Below the pieces are notes generated by a model, which ran no database searches, was not told the DNA's origin, and was given only the letters and a program-made list of their open reading frames with translations. DNA of 33,723 nt, taken from the NCBI GenBank assembly GCA_003021015.1, contig PXRK01000068.1:1-33723 (forward strand), written 5' to 3'. Both the position numbers and the translations under genes were made by a program. Origin of the DNA: Halobacteriales archaeon QS_4_66_20. GTDB lineage: Archaea > Halobacteriota > Halobacteria > Halobacteriales > Haloarculaceae. Within the stretch, counting starts at the first letter, position 1. Each line of letters starts with the position of its first letter. Shown one piece after another: positions 1 to 6,622 of the stretch.

Positions 1-288
1 AATTCTTCCTCACTTAGATGCCGAACAATCTCGATCCGCCGATTCCCACTCATTACCTTCCTGTCTCACGCCAGGCCCATAACTTCCGTCACTCATTACG
101 CTTCCCGGTGTCCGCTCGATCCAGCCTGGCCGCCGCAAGGACCGCAGCGGAGCGAGGACCGCAGCTAGGCCCGGCTGGTCGAGCGGGCGGGGGCTTTCAA
201 CAAGCAGATACCTGCGATAGCTCCCCCAACGACAAATCGCTCTCAACAGCGAGCAGAAGCTGTGAAAAGCCGTCCGCTGGAGACGGTT
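1..288. other. Non-coding stretch downstream of ndk
   Basis: No gene is convincing here. The open frames on both strands are arginine/serine-rich and unlike the acidic haloarchaeal proteins of the rest of the window. A short direct repeat (ccgcag, with flanking GA-rich bases) lies near 138-165, and the ten-base string cactcattac occurs twice near 47 and 91. In many haloarchaea infB follows ndk, but no sign of it is seen here; that comparison is from general knowledge of the gene order. Confidence 0.5.
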
Positions 289-753
289 CTACTCGTAGAG
301 CCAGCCTTCGTCGATCTGTTCCCAGCCGACGAGTTCGTCGTCGTCGAAAAACAGGTCGATCTCGCGCTCGTTCGCACCGGTGTCCTCGTGGTCGGAGCCG
401 TGAATGACGTTCCGCCCCAGATCCAGGCCGAGGTCGCCGCGGATGGTGCCGGGCTGGGCCTCCGCCGGGTCAGTCGCACCCATCATGCGCCGGACCTGCC
501 GGGTCGCGTCCTGGCCCTCCCAGACCATCGCCATCACCGGACCGGCGGTGATGAAGCTCACGAGGCCGTCGAAAAAGGGCTTGTCCTCGTGTTCGGCGTA
601 GTGATCGTGGGCGAGGTCCTCGTCGATCTGCATGAACTTCGCGCCGACGAGCGTCAGGCCGCGGTCCTCCAGCCGAGAGATGACCTCGCCGATCAGCCCC
701 CGCTGGACGCCGTCGGGCTTGACCATCACGAACGTCTGCTCGTACTTGCTCAT
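289..753 (-). CDS. ndk: Nucleoside diphosphate kinase
   Basis: Transfers the gamma phosphate of ATP to other nucleoside diphosphates through a phosphohistidine, balancing cytosolic NTP and dNTP pools. The 154-residue product has the usual family length. Lys12 lies in the N-terminal VKPDGVQRG segment, and the active-site signature NVIHGSD near residues 115-121 puts the catalytic histidine at position 118. The C-terminal third is strongly acidic, as usual for halophilic enzymes. The start codon overlaps the stop of rpl24e by four bases (ATGA), so this is the last gene of the rpl7ae-rps28e-rpl24e-ndk operon and is probably translationally coupled. The arrangement is well known in haloarchaea. 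Identification is very secure. Confidence 0.97.
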   Translation of the reverse strand: MSKYEQTFVMVKPDGVQRGLIGEVISRLEDRGLTLVGAKFMQIDEDLAHDHYAEHEDKPFFDGLVSFITAGPVMAMVWEGQDATRQVRRMMGATDPAEAQPGTIRGDLGLDLGRNVIHGSDHEDTGANEREIDLFFDDDELVGWEQIDEGWLYE

Positions 754-1241
754 GCCTCAGCCTCCGTCTCCTCGCCGTCCTTGTCGTCCTGAGTCTCGTC
801 CTCAGCGGCGTCGGCCTCGACGTCCTCCGTCTCGTCGTCAGCCTCGTCGGCCTCCGTCTCCTCGGCGTCCCCGGCGTCCTCCGTTTCGGCGTCAGCTTCT
901 TCGGCCTCCTCCTCGGCGTCTTCCTCGTCAGCTTCCGCTTCTTCTTCAGCCGCTTCGGCCGTTTCCGCTTCGTCTACGCTCTCCACCACTTGTTCCGCTG
1001 CTTTCTCGGATTCAGCCGCTTCTTCCTCGTCAGCTTCTTCGTCCTCGCCCTCCTCTCCCTCGGGTGCCTCGACTTCCTGGCCGGCCCATTCGAGGTCGCG
1101 GCTCTCGCGGCCGAGGTTGGCGTTTTTCTCACACTTCGAGGAGCAGAAGTGGATCGTGGTCCCGTCGGTCCGGACGAACATCGTCCCGGTGCCGGGTTCG
1201 ATCTCGCTCTCGCAGAAATCACAGTGCCGTTCTCGGGGCAT
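750..1241 (-). CDS. rpl24e: 50S ribosomal protein L24e with long acidic tail
   Basis: Zinc-ribbon protein of the archaeal large ribosomal subunit. Residues 1-55 are typical L24e: Cys7 and Cys10 (CDFC) pair with Cys33 and Cys37 (CSSKC) to bind zinc, followed by the conserved [11 protein letters not shown] segment. The start was chosen at the ATG directly before PRERHCDFC; the frame stays open further upstream, but that extension is arginine-rich and lies over rps28e. The oddity is the C-terminus. Most haloarchaeal L24e proteins are about 60-70 residues, whereas this one has 163, with roughly 100 residues made almost only of Glu, Asp, Ala and Thr. The start overlaps the rps28e stop by one base (TAATG) and the stop overlaps ndk by four bases. 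Confidence 0.93.
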   Translation of the reverse strand: MPRERHCDFCESEIEPGTGTMFVRTDGTTIHFCSSKCEKNANLGRESRDLEWAGQEVEAPEGEEGEDEEADEEEAAESEKAAEQVVESVDEAETAEAAEEEAEADEEDAEEEAEEADAETEDAGDAEETEADEADDETEDVEADAAEDETQDDKDGEETEAEA

Positions 1242-1474
1242 TATTGTCCTCCGATGGTGTCGGCTTCGCGTGCTGTCTCGCGGAGCTGAAGCACGTCGCC
1301 CTCGCGGACCGGGCCGAGCACGTTCCGGGTGATGATCCGGCCCTTGTTCGAGCCCTCGCGGATGCGGCACTTGACCTGCATGGCCTCGCCGTGCATCCCC
1401 GTCCGGCCCACGAGTTCGATGACTTCAGCGGGCGTGGAACCGCCGCCGCCGTCTTCGGACTCCTCTGCGCTCAC
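1241..1474 (-). CDS. rps28e: 30S ribosomal protein S28e
   Basis: Small OB-fold protein of the archaeal small ribosomal subunit. The C-terminal half carries the family signature [18 protein letters not shown], preceded by [10 protein letters not shown]. The chosen GTG start at 1474 gives a 77-residue protein beginning with the usual haloarchaeal SAEESE run; a GTG three codons upstream (1483) is the alternative. The gene lies between rpl7ae (100-base gap) and rpl24e (one-base overlap) and is transcribed with them. Confidence 0.93.
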   Translation of the reverse strand: MSAEESEDGGGGSTPAEVIELVGRTGMHGEAMQVKCRIREGSNKGRIITRNVLGPVREGDVLQLRETAREADTIGGQ

Positions 1475-1574
1475 GCGAACCACCCCTGGTGGTGAGCGTG
1501 AGGTGATAAGTCACAGCCCGCGCAGCATCGAAGACGCGAGCAGGAATGTCTTAGCGTGCTCATCCGTGCTCACC

Positions 1575-1937
1575 TCAGCGAAGCTCCTCGAGCTTCTCCG
1601 TGATGTCCTCGACGTCGTCCTCGGCGTCGCCGGTGTCGGTGATCGCCGCGGCGGCGCTGCCGACCTCCAGGCCCGCGGCGTGGCCGATGTCGTCCTGCGC
1701 GCCGACGAAGATGAACGACACGTTCTTCTCGTCAGACAGCTCGGGGAGGTGCATCACGACCTCCTCGGGCTGGACATCCTCGGCGATGTACACGAGGTCC
1801 GCGCTCCCTCGCTCGACTGCTTTTGTCGTCTCGTTCGTCCCTTTCTTTACCGATCCTGTGTCCCGCGCTACCTCGAGGGCGTCGAGCGCGTCGTCCTCGA
1901 GATCCGCCGGAACGTCGAAGTTAACGTACACTGGCAT
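1575..1937 (-). CDS. rpl7ae: 50S ribosomal protein L7Ae
   Basis: Kink-turn RNA-binding protein. In archaea it is a ribosomal protein and also a core subunit of box C/D and H/ACA guide RNPs and of RNase P. The 120-residue product matches family length and shows the conserved RNA-binding face [17 protein letters not shown], then [22 protein letters not shown] and [22 protein letters not shown]. The start is the ATG before PVYVNFDV; the upstream open extension is arginine-rich and rejected. It heads the leftward operon rpl7ae-rps28e-rpl24e-ndk and is divergent from rpl18a, with 240 bases between them holding both promoters. Confidence 0.96.
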   Translation of the reverse strand: MPVYVNFDVPADLEDDALDALEVARDTGSVKKGTNETTKAVERGSADLVYIAEDVQPEEVVMHLPELSDEKNVSFIFVGAQDDIGHAAGLEVGSAAAAITDTGDAEDDVEDITEKLEELR

Positions 1938-2177
1938 GGTTGTATTCACCTCCTGTGCGCGGGCTCGCACTCCCCCGCCGTCGGTCGCCGAAAGCGCCGG
2001 CGACCGTCGAATCCTATAGTGGCTGGGAGCGTCATCAACCCCACACAGGCTGTACCCCAAAGTGGCCCATCTTCCCCTAAAGCGCTTTCGAAGCCGCTGT
2101 CGGGGTGGTACGCTGTGACGCGCCCTGCTGGAGTCTTAAGTAGGAAGATTCTTCCGGCTCGGAACCGCACCGATAGT

Positions 2178-2351
2178 ATGGACGAATACACGGTCACCGG
2201 CAAGTGGAAAGCCCGGGATGGCTGGCAGACGTTCGAGAAATCGGTCGAAGCGGAGAACGACGACGTCGCAGCCGAGTACGTCTACTCCGACTTCGGCTCC
2301 AAGCACGGCCTCCAGCGCACCCGGGTCGAGATCCAGGAGGTCTCGGCATGA
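2178..2351 (+). CDS. rpl18a: 50S ribosomal protein L18Ae (LX)
   Basis: A 57-residue archaeal large-subunit protein, also called LX or L20a. Family features are the N-terminal YTVTGKWKARDGWQTFEKSVEAEN, in which the first strand leads into a helix, and the closing segment GSKHGLQRTRVEI. The ATG gives the usual start (MDEYTV). A weak TATA-like cttaag lies about 40 bases upstream. The stop overlaps the prefoldin alpha start by four bases, giving the operon rpl18a-pfdA-ftsY that is common in haloarchaea. A tif6 (aIF6) gene, often upstream of rpl18a in relatives, is not seen; instead rpl7ae lies divergently upstream. Confidence 0.93.
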   Translation: MDEYTVTGKWKARDGWQTFEKSVEAENDDVAAEYVYSDFGSKHGLQRTRVEIQEVSA

Positions 2352-2830
2352 GTCTCGGTGGCGGTGGCGGTGGCGGCGGCCAGGCCCAGGAGATCGCCCA
2401 GCAGATCGAGGAGCTCGAACAGCACCAGGCCGCGCTGGAGGCGGAGATCGAACAGCTCCAGGAGCAGCAGCGCGACATCGACGACGCGATCGAGGCCGTC
2501 GAGAACCTCGACACCGGCTCGACCGTGCAGGTTCCGCTCGGTGGCGGCGCGTACGTCCGCGCGGAGGTCGCCGACATCGACGAAGTGATCGTCGACCTTG
2601 GCGCCGACTACTCCGCCGAGCGCGACCAGGAAGGGGCGGTCAGCACGCTCGAAGCCAAACAGGAGAAACTCGACGGGCGCATCGAGGACATCCGCTCGGA
2701 GATCAGCGAGATCGAAACGGAGACCGACCGGCTCCAGGACCGCGCCGAGGAGCTCCAGGCCCAGCAGATGCAGCAGATGCAGCAGATGCAACAGCAACAA
2801 CAGCAACAACAGCAGCAGGACGACAAGTAG
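2348..2830 (+). CDS. pfdA: Prefoldin subunit alpha with poly-glutamine tail
   Basis: Subunit of the hexameric prefoldin (GimC) chaperone, which captures unfolded proteins and passes them to the thermosome. The 160 residues follow the family layout: a short Gly-rich N-terminus (eight glycines), a first long coiled-coil helix (about 12-52), a beta-hairpin core (STVQVPLGGGAYVRAEV, then DEVIVDLGADYSAE), and a second coiled-coil helix (about 92-140). The C-terminus is unusual: three Gln-Gln-Met units are followed by ten consecutive glutamines and Asp-Asp-Lys. The ATG start overlaps the rpl18a stop (ATGA), and ftsY begins 10 bases after the stop. Confidence 0.95.
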   Translation: MSLGGGGGGGGQAQEIAQQIEELEQHQAALEAEIEQLQEQQRDIDDAIEAVENLDTGSTVQVPLGGGAYVRAEVADIDEVIVDLGADYSAERDQEGAVSTLEAKQEKLDGRIEDIRSEISEIETETDRLQDRAEELQAQQMQQMQQMQQQQQQQQQQDDK

Positions 2831-2840
2831 CGCTGGGGCC

Positions 2841-4190
2841 ATGTTCGACGGACTGAAAGAGAAACTCGACAGCTTCACCGACGAGGCCGAGGAGGACGTT
2901 GATGAGGAGGCACTCGAAGCGGCGGAGGCGGAGGCTGAAGAAGCCGCGGCGCCGGACGCCGAAGACATGCCGCCGGACGCCGAAGACGTGCCGGCCGAGA
3001 CCGACACGGCAGCGGCCGATTCCGACGGCGCGCAGGAAGCCGACGCCAACGCCGGCGACCCAGAGACTGTGCCCCCAGAGCAGGGTCACGCGCCAGCGGA
3101 CGACGAGCCAGTCGACCAGACGGCCGTCGACGAATGGGCCGACGACTCCGGGGCGGTTGCTGCCGAAGGCGCCGAGGACGCCCCAGCGCCGGCCACCGCG
3201 GAGCCTGCGGCGGACGACGCCGAGGAGCAGCCAGCGGAGGACGCCGAAACCGAGGCGGCCGACGAACCGTCGGAAGCGGACGCGGACGACGCCGAGGAGG
3301 GGCGCGGCCTGACCGAGCGGGCGAAGCTGTTCGCCACCGGGAAGACCGTCATCGACGAGGAGGACCTCCAGTCCCACCTCGATGATCTGGAGTTCGCGCT
3401 GCTGGGCAGCGACGTGGAACTCCAGGCCGCCCGGGAGATCCTCGACGGCGTCGAGGAGAACCTCGTCGGCGAGACCCGCCGGCGCCTGAAGAGCACCGGC
3501 AACCTCGTCCAGGACGCGCTCCGGGAGGCGCTGTACGACGTGATCAGCGTCGGCCAGTTCGACTTCGACGGGCGCGTCGAGGACGCGGAAAAGCCGTTCG
3601 TCATCATCTTCACCGGCGTCAACGGCGTCGGAAAGACGACGACAATCGCGAAGATGGCACAGTACTTCGAGGAGCGCGGGCTCTCGACGGTGCTCGCCAA
3701 CGGCGACACGTTCCGCGCCGGCGCGAACGAACAGCTCGAACAGCACGCCGAGAACCTTGACAAACGGGTCATCTCCCACGAGAAGGGCTCCGATCCGGCG
3801 GCGGTGATCTACGACGCCGTCGAGTACGCCGACGCCAACGACGTCGACGTGGTGCTGGGCGACACCGCGGGCCGGCTGCACACCAGCGACGGCCTGATGG
3901 ACCAGCTCGCGAAGATCGACCGCGTGATCGAACCCGACATGACGCTGTTCGTCGACGAGGCTGTCGCCGGCCAGGACGCCGTCACCCGCGCCCGCGAGTT
4001 CGACGACGCTTCCGACATTGACGGCACCGTCCTGACGAAAGCCGACGCCGACTCCCAGGGCGGCGCTGCCATCTCCATCGCGCACGTCACCGGCAAGCCG
4101 ATCCTCTTTCTGGGCACCGGCCAGGAGTACGACGACCTCGAACGGTTCGACCCCGAGCGCATCGTCGACCAGCTGCTCGGCGAGGAGTAG
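2841..4190 (+). CDS. ftsY: Signal recognition particle receptor FtsY
   Basis: GTPase that docks SRP-ribosome complexes at the membrane for co-translational insertion. The protein has 449 residues. Residues 1-155 form an acidic A domain dominated by Glu, Asp, Ala and Pro. The N domain helical bundle follows (about 160-245). The G domain carries G1 GVNGVGKTT at about 259-267, GDTFRAGANEQL, G3 DTAGR, TKADAD (guanine specificity) and the closing FLGTGQEYDDL. All SRP-GTPase motifs are intact. The ATG at 2841 begins the usual MFDGLKEKL amphipathic start. It is last in the rpl18a-pfdA-ftsY operon; in many relatives srp54 follows, but here a GNAT gene does. Confidence 0.96.
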   Translation: MFDGLKEKLDSFTDEAEEDVDEEALEAAEAEAEEAAAPDAEDMPPDAEDVPAETDTAAADSDGAQEADANAGDPETVPPEQGHAPADDEPVDQTAVDEWADDSGAVAAEGAEDAPAPATAEPAADDAEEQPAEDAETEAADEPSEADADDAEEGRGLTERAKLFATGKTVIDEEDLQSHLDDLEFALLGSDVELQAAREILDGVEENLVGETRRRLKSTGNLVQDALREALYDVISVGQFDFDGRVEDAEKPFVIIFTGVNGVGKTTTIAKMAQYFEERGLSTVLANGDTFRAGANEQLEQHAENLDKRVISHEKGSDPAAVIYDAVEYADANDVDVVLGDTAGRLHTSDGLMDQLAKIDRVIEPDMTLFVDEAVAGQDAVTRAREFDDASDIDGTVLTKADADSQGGAAISIAHVTGKPILFLGTGQEYDDLERFDPERIVDQLLGEE

Positions 4191-4228
4191 CCCCCACCGT
4201 TTTGTCCGTGCCGCTCGATGCCCGCGAC

Positions 4229-4666
4229 ATGAGCAACGCCACGATCCGGCTCGAACCGGCCGACGACCTGGACTACGTCGAGCGGCTGCTCTCTGAGTGC
4301 GATCTGCCTGCCGACGACGTGCGCTCGAAACCGGACTGTTTCTTCGTCGCGGTCCAGGAGGGCGAGCGCGTCGGCGTCGGCGGGCTGGAACAGTACGGGA
4401 CTGCAGGGCTGCTCCGGTCGCTCGCCGTCGAACAGTCCCGTCGGGGCGAGGGGTTCGGAACCGCGATCTGTGATCGACTGGAGAAAGAAGCGCGCGCCGA
4501 CGGGATCGAACAGCTCTGGCTGCTGACGACGACTGCCGCCGACTTCTTCGATGCTCGGGGGTACGAGGAGGCAGATCGAAGCGAGGCGCCCCCCGAGATC
4601 CAAAACACGACCGAGTTTTCCGACCTCTGTCCCGACACGGCGACGTGTCTGCGGGCGTCGCTGTAG
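4229..4666 (+). CDS. GNAT-family N-acetyltransferase, ArsN2-like
   Basis: Predicted acetyl-CoA-dependent N-acetyltransferase of 145 residues. Acetyl-CoA binding is indicated by LRSLAVEQSRRGEGFGTAI (about 62-80), which fits the GNAT motif A pattern with an R-x-x-G-x-G pyrophosphate loop. The later segment LWLLTTTAADFFDARGYE is the typical beta5-helix4 of the fold. The C-terminal CPDTATCLRASL resembles the CPSSAVCM tail of proteins named ArsN2 in arsenic operons, but no ars gene lies nearby, so the substrate is unknown. An upstream in-frame TTG (4202) is open, but the ATG at 4229 begins right at the fold. The last bases are copied 65 bases downstream (see the repeat entry). Confidence 0.8.
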   Translation: MSNATIRLEPADDLDYVERLLSECDLPADDVRSKPDCFFVAVQEGERVGVGGLEQYGTAGLLRSLAVEQSRRGEGFGTAICDRLEKEARADGIEQLWLLTTTAADFFDARGYEEADRSEAPPEIQNTTEFSDLCPDTATCLRASL

Positions 4667-4740
4667 CCGCGAGCCATGTGTACGACGTACGTCGCGGCGA
4701 TGCTGGCCGGCGTCTGCGGACATCGCTGTAGCCGCGAGCC
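4647..4740. repeat. Imperfect direct repeat of the GNAT gene 3' end
   Basis: A 29-base segment at 4647-4675, spanning the last codons and stop of the GNAT gene, recurs at 4712-4740 with 27 of 29 bases identical. The unit period is 65 bases. It looks like a local duplication of the gene's tail, perhaps left by slippage or by an earlier insertion, and it ends about 10 bases before the MITE at 4751. Confidence 0.75.
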
Positions 4741-4750
4741 GGGAAGCTAA

Positions 4751-4858
4751 TACTGTCGAACGTGAGTACGTGGAGAGTTCTACCCCGGAATCGTGCTGAA
4801 ACGCGTGAATACACCAGTTTGCGTGTCTTGCCATTCCACAGAGTCACGTCCGACAGTA
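4751..4858. mobile_element. MITE copy 1 (108 bp), upstream of the photolyase gene
   Basis: Non-coding miniature element. The left end tactgtcgaacgtga (4751-4765) and right end tcacgtccgacagta (4844-4858) are inverted repeats matching at 14 of 15 bases, and weaker similarity extends about 10 bases further inward on each side. A 3-base duplication TAA flanks it (4748-4750 and 4859-4861). The end sequence belongs to the same family as the four other complete elements in the window. It lies directly upstream of the photolyase gene and its right edge overlaps that gene's predicted TATA box. Confidence 0.82.
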
Positions 4859-4864
4859 TAAGTA
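4857..4864 (+). promoter_or_regulatory. TATA box of the photolyase gene, formed at a MITE edge
   Basis: The octamer tataagta lies 23-30 bases before the GTG start at 4887, the spacing expected for a leaderless haloarchaeal transcript. Its first two bases are the last two bases of MITE copy 1, and the next three are the TAA target duplication. The promoter placement is an inference from position and sequence. Confidence 0.55.
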
Positions 4865-4886
4865 GCCCCAGTCCTATCCATATCGC

Positions 4887-6512
4887 GTGACAGGTCCAGT
4901 CGTCGGGACCGTGGATAGCTACGACATCGACGGCGACGACCGCGTTCCGTGGGTGCTCGGGACGCAGTTACACCCCGAGGCTGGCCCGTTGGGTCGTGCG
5001 CCGGTGGGGAGCCGCGTGCTGATGATCGAGGCCCGCGAGTTCGCGGGACGGAAACCGTACCACCACCAGAAGCTCACGCTGCTGTTCAGCAGCATGCGCC
5101 ACTTCCGGGACGAACTCCGGGAGCGCGGCTACGAGGTCGAGTACGTCCAGGCGCCGACGTTCGGTGACGGGCTCGCCGCCTACTTCGAGCAGTATCCCAA
5201 CTCCACGCTCGTCGCGATGCGCTCGCCGAGCCAGGGGAGTGCCGAACGGCTCCAGGAACTATCCGAAGCAGCCGGCGGCTCGCTCGATGTCGTGGAGAAC
5301 GAGCTGTTCGTCAGCACGCGGCGGGCGTTCGACGAGTGGGCAAACGACGCGGACGTGGACCCGTTCACCCACGAGAACGTCTACCGGTGGCTGCGCCGGG
5401 AGACAGGGGTGCTGCTGGCCGACGGCGACCCGATCGGCGGGCAGTGGAACTTCGACGAGGACAACCGGGAGTTCCCGCCGGAGTGCTGGGAGCCGCCGGC
5501 GACGTACGACCCCGGTGTCGACGACCTGACGAGGTCCGTCAGCGAATGGGTCAGCGAGACGTTCGACCCGTGGGGAGAGCCCGGGATTGGAGAGGGATCC
5601 GACCCTGCAGACGGAGGGGACTCCGCCGACGACTTCGTCTGGCCGGTCACCCGCGAGAGTGCGCTCGCCCGCCTGGACCACTTCGTCGACGAGCGCCTGC
5701 CGGCGTTCGGCCCGTACCAGGACGCCATGCGGCGCGGCGACTGGGCGATGGCCCACTCGCTGCTCAGCCCGAGCGTAAATCTGGGGCACCTCCACCCGTG
5801 GGAGGTGGTCACCGCCATCGAGAGCGCCGCCGCGGAGGATCCGGGCCTACCCCTGAACTCCGTCGAAGGAATTATCAGACAGGTGCTCGGATGGCGTGAG
5901 TTCATGCGCCACGTCTACCGCCACGCGATGCCCGACCTGGCGGGCGCAAGCCAGCTCGACGCTACCCGCGCGTTGCCCGACTTCTACTGGACCGGCGACA
6001 CGGGGATGGAGTGTCTCTCGGCGTCGGTCGACGACGTCCGGGAACGGGGGTATTCCCACCACATCCAGCGGCTGATGGTGCTGGCGAACTTTGCGACGCT
6101 GTGGGGCGTCGAGCCCGCCGAACTCAACGAGTGGTTCCACGCCACGTACGTCGACGCCTACCACTGGGTGACGACGCCGAACGTGATCGAGATGGGGCAG
6201 TACGCCCACGGCATCTTCGCCACCAAGCCCTACGTCTCCTCGGCGAACTACATCGACCGCATGAGCGACTACTGCGACACCTGCGAGTACGATCCGGACC
6301 GCGATACCGGCAAAGGAGCCTGCCCGTTCAACGCGCTGTACTGGGACTTCCTCGCCAGGAACGAGGACGAGCTGCGGAGCAACCACCGGATGGGGCTGAT
6401 GTACGGCCACGTCGACGACAAGCGCGACAGCGGCACGGTATCGGAGATCCGGGATCGCGTCGCAACGCTCCGCGACCGGGCCAGCGACGGCGAGCTATAC
6501 AGCCAGACGTGA
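4887..6512 (+). CDS. Iron-sulfur cryptochrome/photolyase-related protein (FeS-BCP type)
   Basis: Flavoprotein of the deoxyribodipyrimidine-photolyase-related family (DPRP), expected to repair UV lesions, probably (6-4) photoproducts as shown for Agrobacterium PhrB, or to act as a light sensor. The 541 residues begin with the Rossmann-like antenna domain (WVLGTQLHP, LMIEAREFAGRKPYHHQKL), followed by an acidic linker at about 220-250 and the helical FAD domain (GWREFMRHVYRHAMPDL, WVTTPNVIEMGQYAHGIFATKPYVSSANYI). Cys376, Cys463, Cys466 and Cys479 match the spacing of the [4Fe-4S] ligands of PhrB. The GTG start at 4887 keeps the first strand and fits the TATA box. The stop codon TGA and the last five residues lie within a MITE-type end (6498-6512). 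Confidence 0.9.
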   Translation: MTGPVVGTVDSYDIDGDDRVPWVLGTQLHPEAGPLGRAPVGSRVLMIEAREFAGRKPYHHQKLTLLFSSMRHFRDELRERGYEVEYVQAPTFGDGLAAYFEQYPNSTLVAMRSPSQGSAERLQELSEAAGGSLDVVENELFVSTRRAFDEWANDADVDPFTHENVYRWLRRETGVLLADGDPIGGQWNFDEDNREFPPECWEPPATYDPGVDDLTRSVSEWVSETFDPWGEPGIGEGSDPADGGDSADDFVWPVTRESALARLDHFVDERLPAFGPYQDAMRRGDWAMAHSLLSPSVNLGHLHPWEVVTAIESAAAEDPGLPLNSVEGIIRQVLGWREFMRHVYRHAMPDLAGASQLDATRALPDFYWTGDTGMECLSASVDDVRERGYSHHIQRLMVLANFATLWGVEPAELNEWFHATYVDAYHWVTTPNVIEMGQYAHGIFATKPYVSSANYIDRMSDYCDTCEYDPDRDTGKGACPFNALYWDFLARNEDELRSNHRMGLMYGHVDDKRDSGTVSEIRDRVATLRDRASDGELYSQT

Positions 6513-6552
6513 CTCCGGACAGTGCCAGGACAGTTCATCGGCCGTGTCATGC
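6498..6552. mobile_element. Truncated MITE, left half, overlapping the photolyase stop codon
   Basis: The 15-base end tacagccagacgtga (6498-6512) and about 40 following bases are nearly identical to the left half of the complete element at 24656-24764. For example, actccggacagtgccaggac is shared exactly, followed by catcgg and gtgtcatgcc with single differences. Similarity stops near 6552 and no matching right end is found before lysS. The last three bases of the end (TGA) are the stop codon of the photolyase gene. Confidence 0.75.
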
Positions 6553-6622
6553 CCCGAAGAGTCCACTGAACTCCGAAAGCCGCGACACCTGCTCGCACTG
6601 CGGCGAGGACCGCTGGGGATAG

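Noticed and set aside
1475-1483. GTG start of rps28e three codons upstream of the one chosen.
   Set aside because: Family members in haloarchaea begin directly with the Ser-Ala-Glu-Glu run, so the GTG at 1474 is more likely.
2703-4847. A 714-codon open frame on the minus strand opposite ftsY and the GNAT gene.
   Set aside because: It is the reflection of codon bias in a high-GC genome; ftsY on the other strand has every SRP-GTPase motif, and the reverse product is Val/Leu/Arg-rich without known motifs.
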